Shown here one piece after another: positions 15,777 through 24,593 of a stretch of DNA of 39,463 nucleotides. Numbering within the stretch: the first letter of the stretch is position 1; each line of letters opens with the position of its first letter. The translations under genes and the position numbers were made by a program. Location: the NCBI GenBank assembly GCA_030425485.1, contig JAUIAM010000029.1, forward strand, positions 1-39,463, written 5' to 3'. The notes under the pieces are model-generated. The model saw only the letters and a program-made list of their open reading frames with translations. It was not told the DNA's origin and made no database searches. The DNA is from Verrucomicrobiia bacterium. GTDB lineage: Bacteria > Verrucomicrobiota > Verrucomicrobiia > Opitutales > Cerasicoccaceae.

Positions 15777-17365
15777 GCGGTTTCTTCGCCGCTATCGAGC
15801 AGGAGCTTGTACTCGTAGGAGTCGAGCAGTGCTTCCCAAGAGGCTTCGATGATGTCGTCGGAGGCCCCCACGGTTCCCCAGGTATGTTCGCCGTCGGTGG
15901 ATTCGATCTGCACGCGGGTGATGGAGCCCGCGCCCTGCGAACCATCGAGAATACGCACCTTGAAGTCCGTCAGGCGAACGTCATGGATTTTTGGATACAC
16001 CTGGCCAAGCGCCTGGCGGATGGCCTTGTCCAGCGCGCCAACCGGCCCCGTGGCCTCTGCCACGGTGTGGTAGGGCGCGCCGTTGATGCGCAGTTTTACC
16101 GAGGCCTCGGAGGTGAGTTCGTCCTTCCACTCGCCATGCACATCGATCAGACGGTAGTGCACAACTTCAAAGTGGTCACGCTTCTGCTTTAGGAAACGCG
16201 AGAGCATGAGTTTAAAGGACGCGTCCGCGGCTTCGTACTCGTAGCCACGATATTCCAGCTCCTTCAACTCGGAAAGAAAGGTCTTCATCTCGGGCGACTT
16301 CGGATCGACATCGAGCCCGAGTTCGTTCGCCTTCATCATGATGGAGGAGCGGCCTGACATGTCAGAGATGAGCACGCGGGTGCGGTTGCCCACGGCCTCA
16401 GGGCGGATGTGCTCGTAGGAGTGCTTGACCTTGTTGACTGCATCGGCGTGAACGCCGCCCTTATGGACGAAGGAAGTCGCGCCCACGTATGGCGCGCGGA
16501 TGTCCGAGCGCAGATTGGCCAAGTCGTCGATAAAGAGCGAGAGGTCGCGCAGCTTTTCCATCTGCGGAGCGCAGTTGAGCTCGTAGCCCATCTTGAGCGC
16601 AAGGTTGGCGATGATGGTGGTCAGGTTCGCGTTGCCGTTGCGCTCGCCAAAGCCATTCATCGTGCCCTGCACCGCGGTCGCGCCGTTACGCACGCCCGCG
16701 AGCGAGATAGCCACGCCCAGGCCGCAGTCATTATGACAGTGCATGCCGATCGCTGTCTCGGGGAAGTGCTCCTTGACCGTTTTCACGATCTCCTCGGCCT
16801 CGTGGACCATGAGCCCGCCGTTGGTGTCACAAAGCACGAGAAAGTCCGCCCCGCCCCGCTGCGCCGCCTGAAGCGTGCTCAGCGCGTACTCGGGGTTGTC
16901 CTTGTAGCCGTCGAAAAAGTGCTCGGCATCGTAGTGGACTTCGCGCCCGTTCTGCTTCAGGTAGCGCACCGTGTCTTCGATCATGGCGAGGTTTTCCTCT
17001 GCCGTGGTCCGGATGACCTCTTCGACGTGCAGGAGCCAGGTCTTGCCAAAAATGGTCACAACGGGCGTCTCGGCATCGAGCAGGAGCTGTACCTGCGGGT
17101 CTTCGGCCACATCAACCTTGGCCCGACGGGTCGAGCCGAAGGCTGCGATTTTAGCGTGCTTAAGCTCGAGCTCCTTCGCCTTGGTAAAAAACTCCACGTC
17201 GCGCGGGTTCGACCCCGGCCAACCGCCTTCGATGTAATCAACGCCGAACTGATCGAGCTTTTCGGCGACACGAAGTTTGGCCGCGACGGAGAATGAGACG
17301 CCTTCTCCCTGCGTGCCGTCGCGCAGGGTGGTGTCGTAAACAAATACTTTGGATTGAGAATGCAT
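15773..17365 (-). CDS. cimA: (R)-citramalate synthase
   Basis: CimA condenses pyruvate with acetyl-CoA to citramalate, opening a threonine-independent route to 2-oxobutyrate and isoleucine. The 530-residue protein begins with VYDTTLRDGTQGEG (about 9-22), the DRE-TIM metallolyase signature. The metal-binding GMHCHNDCGLGVA lies near 203-215, and a C-terminal regulatory LeuA dimer domain covers about 410-520 (HTVAEATGPVGALDKAIRQA). The N-terminus YDTTLRDGTQGEGVSFS and the 530-aa length fit the citramalate synthase branch better than 2-isopropylmalate synthase (LeuA). It is leftward, 249 bp after thrC. The shared ctag at 15773-15776 gives the two convergent genes overlapping stop codons. Confidence 0.9.
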   Translation of the reverse strand: MHSQSKVFVYDTTLRDGTQGEGVSFSVAAKLRVAEKLDQFGVDYIEGGWPGSNPRDVEFFTKAKELELKHAKIAAFGSTRRAKVDVAEDPQVQLLLDAETPVVTIFGKTWLLHVEEVIRTTAEENLAMIEDTVRYLKQNGREVHYDAEHFFDGYKDNPEYALSTLQAAQRGGADFLVLCDTNGGLMVHEAEEIVKTVKEHFPETAIGMHCHNDCGLGVAISLAGVRNGATAVQGTMNGFGERNGNANLTTIIANLALKMGYELNCAPQMEKLRDLSLFIDDLANLRSDIRAPYVGATSFVHKGGVHADAVNKVKHSYEHIRPEAVGNRTRVLISDMSGRSSIMMKANELGLDVDPKSPEMKTFLSELKELEYRGYEYEAADASFKLMLSRFLKQKRDHFEVVHYRLIDVHGEWKDELTSEASVKLRINGAPYHTVAEATGPVGALDKAIRQALGQVYPKIHDVRLTDFKVRILDGSQGAGSITRVQIESTDGEHTWGTVGASDDIIEASWEALLDSYEYKLLLDSGEETA

Positions 17366-17614
17366 GGAAAGAAAGTCTGGGTGGGTTAGAAAAACAGGTT
17401 CACGCGTAGCCGCAAGCCACGACTGAAAAAGCTAAAACGCTCTGCCCGAAGACCCTTTCCTGATTACAATACGCCAATACGGCCCGGAGAGGATCCCGGG
17501 CTACCGAATTCGCTCGATGGCGATAACTGGCTGAAAGGTTTGCATCAAAGTGAAGTAAGTTGCCCGAACCGCCCCCTCGGGGCAAGGCTAAAAGCACGCA
17601 TATGCCCCACCGGC
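17366..17614. other. Intergenic region between thrC and cimA
   Basis: I see no convincing gene here. The stretch holds an inverted repeat gcccgg/ccgggc around 17481-17500 and another, gcccc/ggggc, around 17572-17584, close to the thrC stop. Neither is followed by a clear T-run on the thrC strand, so factor-independent termination is uncertain. The cimA promoter should lie here, but I cannot place it. Confidence 0.35.
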
Positions 17615-18988
17615 CTAGTCGCCGTCCGTCTGCGCGTGCTGCTCGATGAAGGCGCGAATAGCGGCTTCGTCCGCCGGGAGTTTGTGCTTCACGATGTCCA
17701 AAGACTTGGTTTCTTCCAGCGTTGGGTGCGTCGGCTCGATACCGATGGCCTCCGTGATCGTGTCCGGAAACTTGGCCGGGCTGGCCGTAGAGAGCACGAT
17801 ACTGGTACGGGACGGGTCGCGCTCGACAAAGCCGCAGGCCGTGTGCGGATCGCAAACGTATCCATATTTTGAATACACGTCCTTGATGATTTTCCGTATG
17901 CCAGCGTCGTCCGTACGGCTGGCGCTAAAAGCCTCCGCGGCGAAGCCCTCGAACTGATGACGTCCGGTTTCGCGAAAAGCCTTCATCACCTCGCGGACAC
18001 GAGCGGAGTCCTGCCCTTCGAGGTAGTAGAGAAAACGCTCAAAGTTGGAAGCGACCTGAATATCCATGGACGGAGCCAGACTCGGTGCAACGTCCGTCAC
18101 CTCATAGAGTCCGGTCGTAAACAAACGGTAGAGGATGTCATTCTGGTTGGTGGCCACGCGGAAGCTCGCCCCGGGAAGCAGGCCCATCTGCGCCGCCATC
18201 CAACCAGCGAGGATGTTGCCAAAGTTACCCGTCGGCACGATGAACTCGATCTTGTCGCGCTGCTCGGACGGAAGCTGGAATCGCGCATAAACGTAGTAGA
18301 CGCACTGGGCGAGGATGCGCGCGAGGTTGATCGAGTTGATGGCCGACAGGCGGTATCGCTGCTTGAGTGCGAGATCGCCAAAGAGGTCTTTCACGATGCG
18401 CTGGGCGTCATCAAAGCTGCCCGTGATCGCGATGGGGAAAACATTGTCCGCGCCGGTGGTGGTCATCTGCCGCTCTTGCAGCGGGGAAATGCGTCCGTCT
18501 GGATAGAGGATGAAAATATTAACGCCGTCCTTACCCAGAAGACCGTGGATGGCGGCCGATCCAGTGTCGCCCGAAGTCGCGCCGAGCACGTTAATAAAGT
18601 CCCCGCTCTGGTGGATTTGCTCTTCGTAGAGATTCCCCACGAGTTGGAGGGCAAAGTCCTTAAAAGCCAGGGTCGGGCCATGAAAAAGCTCCAGCACATG
18701 GAGGTCATCAGCCAGCGGTACCAGCGGCGCGATCTTATCGTGGGTAAAACGCGTATAGGAGGCGTCAACGAGCTTACGCAGCGTGGCCTCGTCCATGTCT
18801 GTAGCCAGCTCCCGCATGAAGGCAAAGCACAGGTCGGCATAGCCGAGGTTTTCCCACTCGGGCAGCTTCGCACTGAGGTCGGGCATGGTCTCGGGCAGGT
18901 AGAGCCCGCCATCGGGCGCAAGACCCGTCGCGACCGCCTTGGAGAAAGTTACCGGCTCAGATTGCCCGCGTGTGCTGATGTACTGCAT
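17615..18988 (-). CDS. thrC: Threonine synthase
   Basis: ThrC turns O-phosphohomoserine into threonine using PLP. From ATG 18988 the protein has 457 residues and starts MQYISTRGQSEPVTF, which aligns with the usual N-terminal domain (YxSTRG). The PLP lysine is Lys110 in HGPTLAFKDFALQ. Also visible are NVLGATSGDTGSAAIHGL (phosphate binding) and VPTGNFGNILAGW. The open frame runs on to 19027, but those 13 residues are hydrophobic and not family-like. It is the long (E. coli/yeast-like) form of the enzyme. It lies in a loose leftward group with hom, lysC and cimA, supporting threonine and isoleucine supply. Confidence 0.95.
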   Translation of the reverse strand: MQYISTRGQSEPVTFSKAVATGLAPDGGLYLPETMPDLSAKLPEWENLGYADLCFAFMRELATDMDEATLRKLVDASYTRFTHDKIAPLVPLADDLHVLELFHGPTLAFKDFALQLVGNLYEEQIHQSGDFINVLGATSGDTGSAAIHGLLGKDGVNIFILYPDGRISPLQERQMTTTGADNVFPIAITGSFDDAQRIVKDLFGDLALKQRYRLSAINSINLARILAQCVYYVYARFQLPSEQRDKIEFIVPTGNFGNILAGWMAAQMGLLPGASFRVATNQNDILYRLFTTGLYEVTDVAPSLAPSMDIQVASNFERFLYYLEGQDSARVREVMKAFRETGRHQFEGFAAEAFSASRTDDAGIRKIIKDVYSKYGYVCDPHTACGFVERDPSRTSIVLSTASPAKFPDTITEAIGIEPTHPTLEETKSLDIVKHKLPADEAAIRAFIEQHAQTDGD

Positions 18989-19075
18989 AAGGGCTAATAG
19001 CGTTAGCAAGGACAGCGCGGGCGACAAGCGGATTTTTCCCTCCCGGCGCAGAGTCGCAAACTATCAGCAATCAGG

Positions 19076-19633
19076 CTACCTCCCAGGATAGAGCCATTTG
19101 GCAAAAACTTTACTCAGAAACGGCATGACGAAAAAAGCCATGAGGAAGGTCACGATCGGAACAGAGAAAAGCAGCCGTCCCCAGAGCGGGATGCCCTGTG
19201 GCAATACCGGGCGCAGGGTGTAGAGCGAAACCACGACCAGCGGATACACGGACAGGAAAGTCATGCACCACATCTTGAGCTTGTTCGGGGGCGGCGGTGC
19301 CCCCGCAGAGGCCGGGGGCGGAAACCACGGCTCGAAGCCCTTCAAACGGGCCATGCGCTGGTGCTCGATAAGGGGGTCCAGCTTGGCGTACCAGCCGTTG
19401 CGGATGTCGGAACGCTCCCAGGCCTTGAGCGCGTCACAACTGTCGAAGGTGACCAACACGTCGAAAAAAAGCGCGTCTCCCTCCTCCCCATGACGCTCCA
19501 GCGCCTTGCTGGAGACATAGCCGGGGAATGCCGAGCAGGCGTCACGAATGCCCTGCGACCAAGCCTCGATCTCAGCCTCCATACCTGGCTTGATACGGCG
19601 GGAAATAAACACTGTGACGGGCTCGTCCGACAT
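19076..19633 (-). CDS. Antibiotic biosynthesis monooxygenase (ABM)-domain protein with C-terminal membrane helices
   Basis: From ATG 19633 the protein has 185 residues. The first 95 or so (VTVFISRRIKPGMEAEIEAW, PGYVSSKALE, FFDVLVTFDSCDALKAWERS) match the small ferredoxin-like ABM fold found in quinol monooxygenases and haem-degrading proteins. A Pro-rich linker (PWFPPPASAGAPPPP) leads to two hydrophobic helices (about 118-138 and 149-170). Proteins with an ABM domain and two membrane helices are known as uncharacterised families. The substrate is unknown, and some ABM members are not enzymes. It lies between lysC and thrC on the same strand, so it may be co-transcribed, though no pathway link is evident. 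The frame extends to 19672, but MSDEP is the natural start. Confidence 0.7.
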   Translation of the reverse strand: MSDEPVTVFISRRIKPGMEAEIEAWSQGIRDACSAFPGYVSSKALERHGEEGDALFFDVLVTFDSCDALKAWERSDIRNGWYAKLDPLIEHQRMARLKGFEPWFPPPASAGAPPPPNKLKMWCMTFLSVYPLVVVSLYTLRPVLPQGIPLWGRLLFSVPIVTFLMAFFVMPFLSKVFAKWLYPGR

Positions 19634-19711
19634 GGTTAAGCTTCTGCCACAAAAGCCGCCCGGAGAACACAAAAAATTTCTCCTGCTACGGCACGGTAGC
19701 GGGATGCCACA

Positions 19712-20944
19712 TTACTGATCTAACTCGAATCCGTCGTGCACGGCCTGCGCGGCCTTATCGGCGTCGGCCAGATCGATCGCAACCGAGATGCGAATCTCTG
19801 AGGTGGAGATCATCTGGATGTTGACCTCGTGGTCGGCCAGAATGCTGAACAAGGTAGCGGCAACACCCGCGTGGCTGCGCATGCCCACCCCGACGATGGA
19901 GACCTTGGCAATGTCGCCCACGTAATTGGCCGCACCGCCGCCCATCTCACTTAGCACTTTTTCCACGGCCTCGACGGCGCGGTGGACGTCGTCCTTGCTC
20001 ACGGTAAAGGTCAAGTTGGCCGCACCCCCGCGTCCGATGTTCTGGACGATCATGTCGACGATGACGTTGGCATCGCCCAGAGCCTTGAAGACCTTGGCCG
20101 CGCTGCCGGGCTTATCCGGCAGGTCGCTGACGGCGATCTTGGCCTGATTCTTGTCGAGCGCGACGCCGCTCACGACGACGTCTTCCATGGAAGGGGCTTC
20201 GGATTTCACGATGGTTCCGGGGTTGTGGTTAAAACTGCTGCGAACTTCAAAAACGACATCATGCTTTTGCGCGAACTCCACCGCACGGGCTTGCATGACT
20301 TTGCTGCCCATGGAGGCGAGCTCCAACATTTCTTCGTAGGAAATTTCTTCAATCTTGCGGGCATTGGGAACGACGCGCGGGTCGGCGGTGTAGACGCCCT
20401 CGACGTCGGTGTAAATCTGGCAAAGATCGGCCTTGAGCCCGGCGGCCAGCGCAACGGCAGACAGGTCACTGCCCCCACGCCCCATGGTGGTGATCTCGCC
20501 ATCGTCACTCAGTCCCTGGAAGCCGGCCACGATGACGACCTTGCCCGCGGCGAGTTGGTCGGGGATGTCGCCGCCGGTGATTTCCCTAATCCGGGCACGC
20601 GTGTGGGCGGTGTCCGTTTTAAAACCGGCCTGTGAGCCGAGGCGGGAAATAGCCGGTATACCGAGCGCATGCAGGGCGATCGCGGTCAAGGCAATGGTTT
20701 CCTGCTCACCGCAAGCCAGAAGCATGTCCATCTCGCGGTCATCGGGCTGCCCCTTGGGGTCACTGGTCTGGGCCAGCTCGCGGGCCCGGGTAACGAGCTC
20801 GTTGGTCACACCGCCGCGGGCGGATACGACCACCGCGACCTGGTGACCTTCGTCAACGGTCTGCTTGATGCGCTGGGCGACATTGCGGATGCGGTCCACG
20901 TCTTTAACCGACGTGCCGCCGTATTTCTGTACGATCAGTGCCAT
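19712..20944 (-). CDS. lysC: Aspartate kinase
   Basis: Aspartate kinase makes aspartyl phosphate, the first step towards lysine, threonine and methionine. From ATG 20944 the protein has 410 residues and starts MALIVQKYGGTSV, the KYGGTS signature. GRGGSDLSAVALA and YTDVEGVYTADPR complete the kinase domain. Two ACT domains follow (about 265-335 and 345-408; ISTSEIRISVAI), usually the site of feedback inhibition by lysine and threonine. The size and single-domain form match the class found in most bacteria, with no fused homoserine dehydrogenase. The upstream in-frame start at 20962 is less likely because family members begin at MALIVQ. It belongs to the leftward amino-acid group with hom and thrC. 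Confidence 0.95.
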   Translation of the reverse strand: MALIVQKYGGTSVKDVDRIRNVAQRIKQTVDEGHQVAVVVSARGGVTNELVTRARELAQTSDPKGQPDDREMDMLLACGEQETIALTAIALHALGIPAISRLGSQAGFKTDTAHTRARIREITGGDIPDQLAAGKVVIVAGFQGLSDDGEITTMGRGGSDLSAVALAAGLKADLCQIYTDVEGVYTADPRVVPNARKIEEISYEEMLELASMGSKVMQARAVEFAQKHDVVFEVRSSFNHNPGTIVKSEAPSMEDVVVSGVALDKNQAKIAVSDLPDKPGSAAKVFKALGDANVIVDMIVQNIGRGGAANLTFTVSKDDVHRAVEAVEKVLSEMGGGAANYVGDIAKVSIVGVGMRSHAGVAATLFSILADHEVNIQMISTSEIRISVAIDLADADKAAQAVHDGFELDQ

Positions 20945-21092
20945 GGGTAAACGGTCAATCAACCGAAAAGCTTATCAGACTTCAAGCGAGAAAGATAGAC
21001 CAGCCCGCAGTTACCCTCATCCCTGTTGGCCGGTCGGTTGTCAGCATGTAAGAAAGCTTTAAGCATCAAATCCCCCTGATTAAGCCTTGAGC

Positions 21093-21098
21093 TATAAT
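21093..21098 (+). promoter_or_regulatory. Possible -10 box of the PEP-CTERM gene at 21121
   Basis: A perfect TATAAT lies 22 bp before the start codon. No good -35 box stands 16-18 bp upstream, so the promoter may rely on an activator or another sigma factor. A weak Shine-Dalgarno sequence (aaggg) follows at 21113-21117. Confidence 0.35.
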
Positions 21099-21120
21099 AC
21101 AAACTTATTAGTAAGGGTGC

Positions 21121-21807
21121 ATGAAACTACTACTGCCTACACTTTGCTTGACAATGCTTTGCGGCGTTAGCTTCGGTGCGGTCGAAGTGCGTGTCGATTA
21201 TGGTTTCGCTGCCGACCCATCCGGCGGAAACTGGAACAATGTCACCGCCAGTCTGACAAACTACGACCTGATCGACTTCAACACTGGACTCGACACCGGG
21301 ATCAACGGCCTCAGCGGTGGTAATCCCGCCAGCGCGGGCGGCTCCTTCGCCAAGGACTGGTTTGGCACGACCGCGAGCAGCGACATGTTTTTTACCACTC
21401 AGCACGTAGCCAATATCGCGTTCTTCTCCAATGTGCCCGTCGGCGAGTACATGGTGGAAATCCTGCTTTCGGGCGATTTTGCAGAAGACCAGCTCGGCGC
21501 GGAATTTACCATTATCGGTGACACCACGACTGCGGCAGACCGTACCTACAACGGCACGCCTGTCCCCAGCGAGCCCTGGAATTTCAAGATCGATGGCTTT
21601 CAGCCGCAGAACTGGCTCATCTGGGATAGCGTTTCGCCGAACGCTTCTGGAACCCTCACCATTCGCAGCACAAAAGAGCTCGGCACTTTCAACTCAACGG
21701 GGGTCAACGCCATCCGCATCACCACCGCCGTACCGGAAGCCTCCAGCTACAGTCTGCTTGTCGGCCTCGGCGCAATGCTGGTCATGCTGCGTCGCCGCAG
21801 TGCCTAG
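21121..21807 (+). CDS. PEP-CTERM-type exported protein (PEA variant)
   Basis: The 228-residue protein has a signal peptide (MKLLLPTLCLTMLCGVSFG). A mature domain rich in Asn, Thr, Gly and Ser follows. It ends with VPEASSYSLLVGLGAMLVM followed by LRRRSA: a PEP-like motif, a membrane helix and an Arg cluster, the tripartite PEP-CTERM sorting signal. The usual Pro-Glu-Pro is Pro-Glu-Ala here. The mature part resembles no domain I can name. It probably passes through the Sec system and is then handled by the exosortase encoded at 4327-5289. It stands alone on the plus strand among leftward amino-acid genes. Confidence 0.78.
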   Translation: MKLLLPTLCLTMLCGVSFGAVEVRVDYGFAADPSGGNWNNVTASLTNYDLIDFNTGLDTGINGLSGGNPASAGGSFAKDWFGTTASSDMFFTTQHVANIAFFSNVPVGEYMVEILLSGDFAEDQLGAEFTIIGDTTTAADRTYNGTPVPSEPWNFKIDGFQPQNWLIWDSVSPNASGTLTIRSTKELGTFNSTGVNAIRITTAVPEASSYSLLVGLGAMLVMLRRRSA

Positions 21808-21842
21808 ACAATTTTCCTCGGAGCTCGCGACGTTGGTAGGGA

Positions 21843-21905
21843 CAGCCGTCCGCGGCTGCCTGGGGTAGGCAGCTCTACCCAGCCCACCGAGTTTATTATT
21901 TTTAT
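21843..21905 (+). terminator. Hairpin pair after the PEP-CTERM gene, possible terminator
   Basis: Two hairpins lie 35 bp after the stop: cagccg/cggctg with loop tccg (21843-21858), and gggtag/ctaccc with a 6-nt loop (21863-21880). A T-rich tract follows at 21892-21905, but not directly after the stem. The hairpins could also serve the convergent hom gene. A weak terminator is likely but not certain. Confidence 0.4.
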
Positions 21906-21943
21906 GGGAAGACGATCTTATCCGCTCGGTTTAAGACACATCC

Positions 21944-23281
21944 CTAGCTCTCGAAAATTCTGAGCAGGAACGGTGCATCGATCACGGTCTTGAGCTTCTT
22001 CAGGCGCTTGAGGGTTTCGCCCATGACATGCTCGTTGGACTCGTGAGTCGTGAAGAGCAGGGTTGCACTTCGGCTGGAGAGCTCTTCGTGCTGAATCATG
22101 GAAGCGATGGAAACGCCCTGCTCGGAGAGGACCTCGGTGATTTTTGCCAAAACGCCAGGCTGGTCCTTTACCCGGAGCCGGAGGTAGTAAGATGCGTGAA
22201 TATCCGACGGGCTGGCCAGCTCGACCCCGGCTCCGAGGTCCGCATAGACCTCGGCATCTTCTTCGCAAATGATCGGTGCGGGCGCGCCCAGCAGCGCGTG
22301 AACGGCATCGGCGATGTCGGAGATCACCGCGCTGGCGGTGGCATCCTGCCCTGCCCCACGGCCTACCAGCAATGTGGTGCCGACGACATCTCCGGTCAGG
22401 CTGATTCCGTTAAAGACCTCGTCCACGCTGGCCATCATCTCGCGAGCCGGGATGAGCGCGGGGTGCAGGCGCACGCTGAGGCGGTTGCTGTCAAAGTCAC
22501 GCGTGATGACCGCGAGCAGCTTGATCTTGTAGCCCAACTCACGGGCATAGGTGATGTCGTGCTGGGTGATGTCACGGATGCCCTCGACGAGCATGTCCTT
22601 GAGTTTTACCCAGCGGCCATGCGCGAGGTAGGCCAGGATGACGGCCTTGTGGGCGGCGTCCCACCCATCGAGGTCGAGCGACTCATCCGCCTCGACGTAG
22701 CCCAGCGCACGGGCGTCTCCGACAATGTCCTCAAAGCTCAGCCCCTCGCGTTCCATGCGCGTGAGGATGTAGTTTGAAGTGCCATTGAGGATGCCGTAAA
22801 TAAGCGGGAAGCGATTCGCCACCAAGCCCTCGCGCAGGGTCTTGATGATGGGAATGCCCCCGGCCACACTGGCCTCGAAAAAGTAATGCGTGCCGTGCTT
22901 GCGGGCGCAGGCGAAAATCTCTTCGCCGTAGTCACAGATGAGCGCCTTGTTGGCCGAGACGACGATCTTGCCCGCCTTGAGCGCATCCAGGGTGAGCTTG
23001 CGGGCGAGCTTGGTCCCGCCGATCAGCTCGCACACGATGTCGATGGACGGGTCGTCCACGATGGTCTGCGGGTCGTCCGTCAGCTTGCTCTTGGCCACGC
23101 GGACATCGCGCTTTTTGCTGAGGTCAGAGACGGCTGCACGGGCCAGCTCGAGCTTGACGCCCAGGCGTTGCTCCAGCGCGGAGCGGTCCGCCGTGAGGTG
23201 CTTCCACACGCCCTGCCCGACCACGCCAAACCCCAGCAGGCCAATTTTAATCGTACGTTTAGATGACTGATTTGCTACCAC
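21944..23281 (-). CDS. hom: Homoserine dehydrogenase
   Basis: Hom reduces aspartate semialdehyde to homoserine with NAD(P)H. The 445-residue protein begins with a Rossmann motif, GLLGFGVVGQG (about 14-24). The catalytic part shows VAGGIPIIKTLREGLVANR and GILNGTSNYILTRM, and ALGYVEADESLDLDGWDAAHK carries substrate-binding residues. A C-terminal ACT domain lies at about 355-440 (YLRLRVKDQPGVLAKITEVL). The start is a GTG at 23281; no ATG in frame precedes the Rossmann motif. It is the first gene of the leftward hom-lysC-thrC-cimA set, but a PEP-CTERM gene on the opposite strand separates it from lysC. Confidence 0.95.
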   Translation of the reverse strand: MVANQSSKRTIKIGLLGFGVVGQGVWKHLTADRSALEQRLGVKLELARAAVSDLSKKRDVRVAKSKLTDDPQTIVDDPSIDIVCELIGGTKLARKLTLDALKAGKIVVSANKALICDYGEEIFACARKHGTHYFFEASVAGGIPIIKTLREGLVANRFPLIYGILNGTSNYILTRMEREGLSFEDIVGDARALGYVEADESLDLDGWDAAHKAVILAYLAHGRWVKLKDMLVEGIRDITQHDITYARELGYKIKLLAVITRDFDSNRLSVRLHPALIPAREMMASVDEVFNGISLTGDVVGTTLLVGRGAGQDATASAVISDIADAVHALLGAPAPIICEEDAEVYADLGAGVELASPSDIHASYYLRLRVKDQPGVLAKITEVLSEQGVSIASMIQHEELSSRSATLLFTTHESNEHVMGETLKRLKKLKTVIDAPFLLRIFES

Positions 23282-23443
23282 AAGACCGGCAAGAGTGGCG
23301 AAATTTCATGAACGGGGGAAGGAGAAAGTTACACGCATGTCGGGCAAATGCGGTGCCTGGTTTGCCACCCAGCTTGCTATAGCATGCCACTGGCGGGCTA
23401 GGTTTTGGGTAAATTAGCTGGGACTGACTCAACCACAACATAA

Positions 23444-23479
23444 GTGAAACACAGTTTCACAGGTCAAGGACTGGGTCCT
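23444..23479. repeat. REP-like double hairpin
   Basis: gtgaaac/gtttcac (7-bp arms, 3-nt loop, 23444-23460) and aggac/gtcct (5-bp arms, 3-nt loop, 23467-23479) are perfect inverted repeats. The core cacaggtcaaggactgggt closely resembles cacaggtgcaggactacgt near 32171-32189, which suggests a dispersed repeat. It may also end tRNA-Cys transcription. Confidence 0.55.
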
Positions 23480-23481
23480 AG

Positions 23482-23556
23482 TGGAGGTGCGGGGCGGAAT
23501 CGAACCGCCGAATACAGGTTTTGCAGACCCGGGCCTTACCACTTGGCTACCGCACC
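23482..23556 (-). tRNA. tRNA-Cys (anticodon GCA), CCA encoded
   Basis: Read leftward, the sequence starts ggtgcggtagccaagtgg. The acceptor stem ggtgcgg/ccgcacc is perfect. The anticodon stem cgggt/acctg carries loop ctgcaaa, giving GCA. The T arm contains ggttcgattcc. The discriminator is U, the usual cysteine identity base, followed by an encoded CCA at 23484-23482. Confidence 0.95.
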
Positions 23557-23707
23557 CCATTCAGGAAACGATTCAGTCTGCCCATGGAACGAAACCTTTC
23601 AAGCGGTTTTTTCAGGAAATGTGCAAAATGTTTGCCAAGGGACCCATGTCCGGCCTGTTTTCTTTCTAGCGTTCAGACACACTCACGCTACATTTCTACA
23701 AAAGACC

Positions 23708-24487
23708 ATGAGCTGTACCGTATTTTCTATTGCCAACCAAAAAGGCGGCGTGGGCAAGACCACGACCGCGATTAACCTCGCCTGGGGCCTGGCCGAGCGC
23801 AAAGTCCCCACCCTGCTCGTCGATCTCGACCCGCAGGCTAATGCCACCAGCGCACTGGGCTTTGAAAAGACGCCCGGCTCCAGCCTCTACGGTGCGCTGC
23901 ACGGTGACGGCGCCGCCGAAGAGCGTGTGGTCGAAACCCGTCAGAAAAATCTCTACCTCATCGGCAGCGAAGTCGATCTGGCCGCAATCGAGATCGAGCT
24001 GGGCCAACAGGAGGACTACTTGATTCGCCTGCGCGACGTGCTCAAGCCCCTCCGCGAGAGCGGCAAGTACCGCGCCATCATTTTAGACAGCCCCCCGGCC
24101 CTGGGCATGATTTCCATGAACGGCCTGGCTGCCGCCGACCACCTGCTCATCGCCCTGCAGTGTGAGTACATGGCCATGGAGGGCCTGGGCCAGATCATGA
24201 ATGTGGTCGAGCAGCTCAGCAGCGCGGGCGTCAACCCCGACCTCACCGTGGGCGGGGTCGTCATGACCATGTACGACAAGCGCACCAACCTCTCCCGCCA
24301 AGTCGTGGAAGAAGTCCGCGAGCACCTCGGCGACCTTGTCTTCAACACCGTTATACCGCGCACCGTCCGCCTGAGTGAGGCCCCCAGCTTTGGCCAGTCC
24401 ATCTTCGAGTACGAACGCTTCGGCGCGGGCTCCGGCGCGTACAAGGCGTTCGCCAAGGAATTTATCAAACGCTTCGACCTGAAGTAG
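23708..24487 (+). CDS. parA: ParA/Soj-family ATPase
   Basis: ParA ATPases position chromosome origins or other cargo through ATP-dependent binding to the nucleoid. From ATG 23708 the protein has 259 residues. The deviant Walker A motif KGGVGKTTT starts at residue 12, and VDLDPQANATSALG and the Walker B region (ILDSPPALG) are intact. The C-terminal half has RLSEAPSFGQSIFEY, typical of chromosomal Soj/ParA. The open frame extends to 23444 across tRNA-Cys, but that part is not protein-like. No parB or parS-like cluster was recognised in the window, so its partner is either elsewhere or different. tRNA-Cys lies upstream and divergent, and rnc lies 106 bp downstream. Confidence 0.92.
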   Translation: MSCTVFSIANQKGGVGKTTTAINLAWGLAERKVPTLLVDLDPQANATSALGFEKTPGSSLYGALHGDGAAEERVVETRQKNLYLIGSEVDLAAIEIELGQQEDYLIRLRDVLKPLRESGKYRAIILDSPPALGMISMNGLAAADHLLIALQCEYMAMEGLGQIMNVVEQLSSAGVNPDLTVGGVVMTMYDKRTNLSRQVVEEVREHLGDLVFNTVIPRTVRLSEAPSFGQSIFEYERFGAGSGAYKAFAKEFIKRFDLK

Positions 24488-24593
24488 CTACGGACACAGC
24501 TTTTTTTGAACAGGAGGAAACGGAGACCACAGAGTCTTGTTCAGATTGTAAATTCCCCTCAGCTACCTCTGCTTACTCCTGTTAATTTCGATA

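Noticed and set aside
17400-17855. 151-codon open frame overlapping the thrC 3' end
   Set aside because: It overlaps conserved ThrC coding sequence in another frame and shows no protein-like features.
23444-23707. Upstream extension of the ParA frame
   Set aside because: It passes through tRNA-Cys and the hairpin repeat; ParA similarity starts at ATG 23708.
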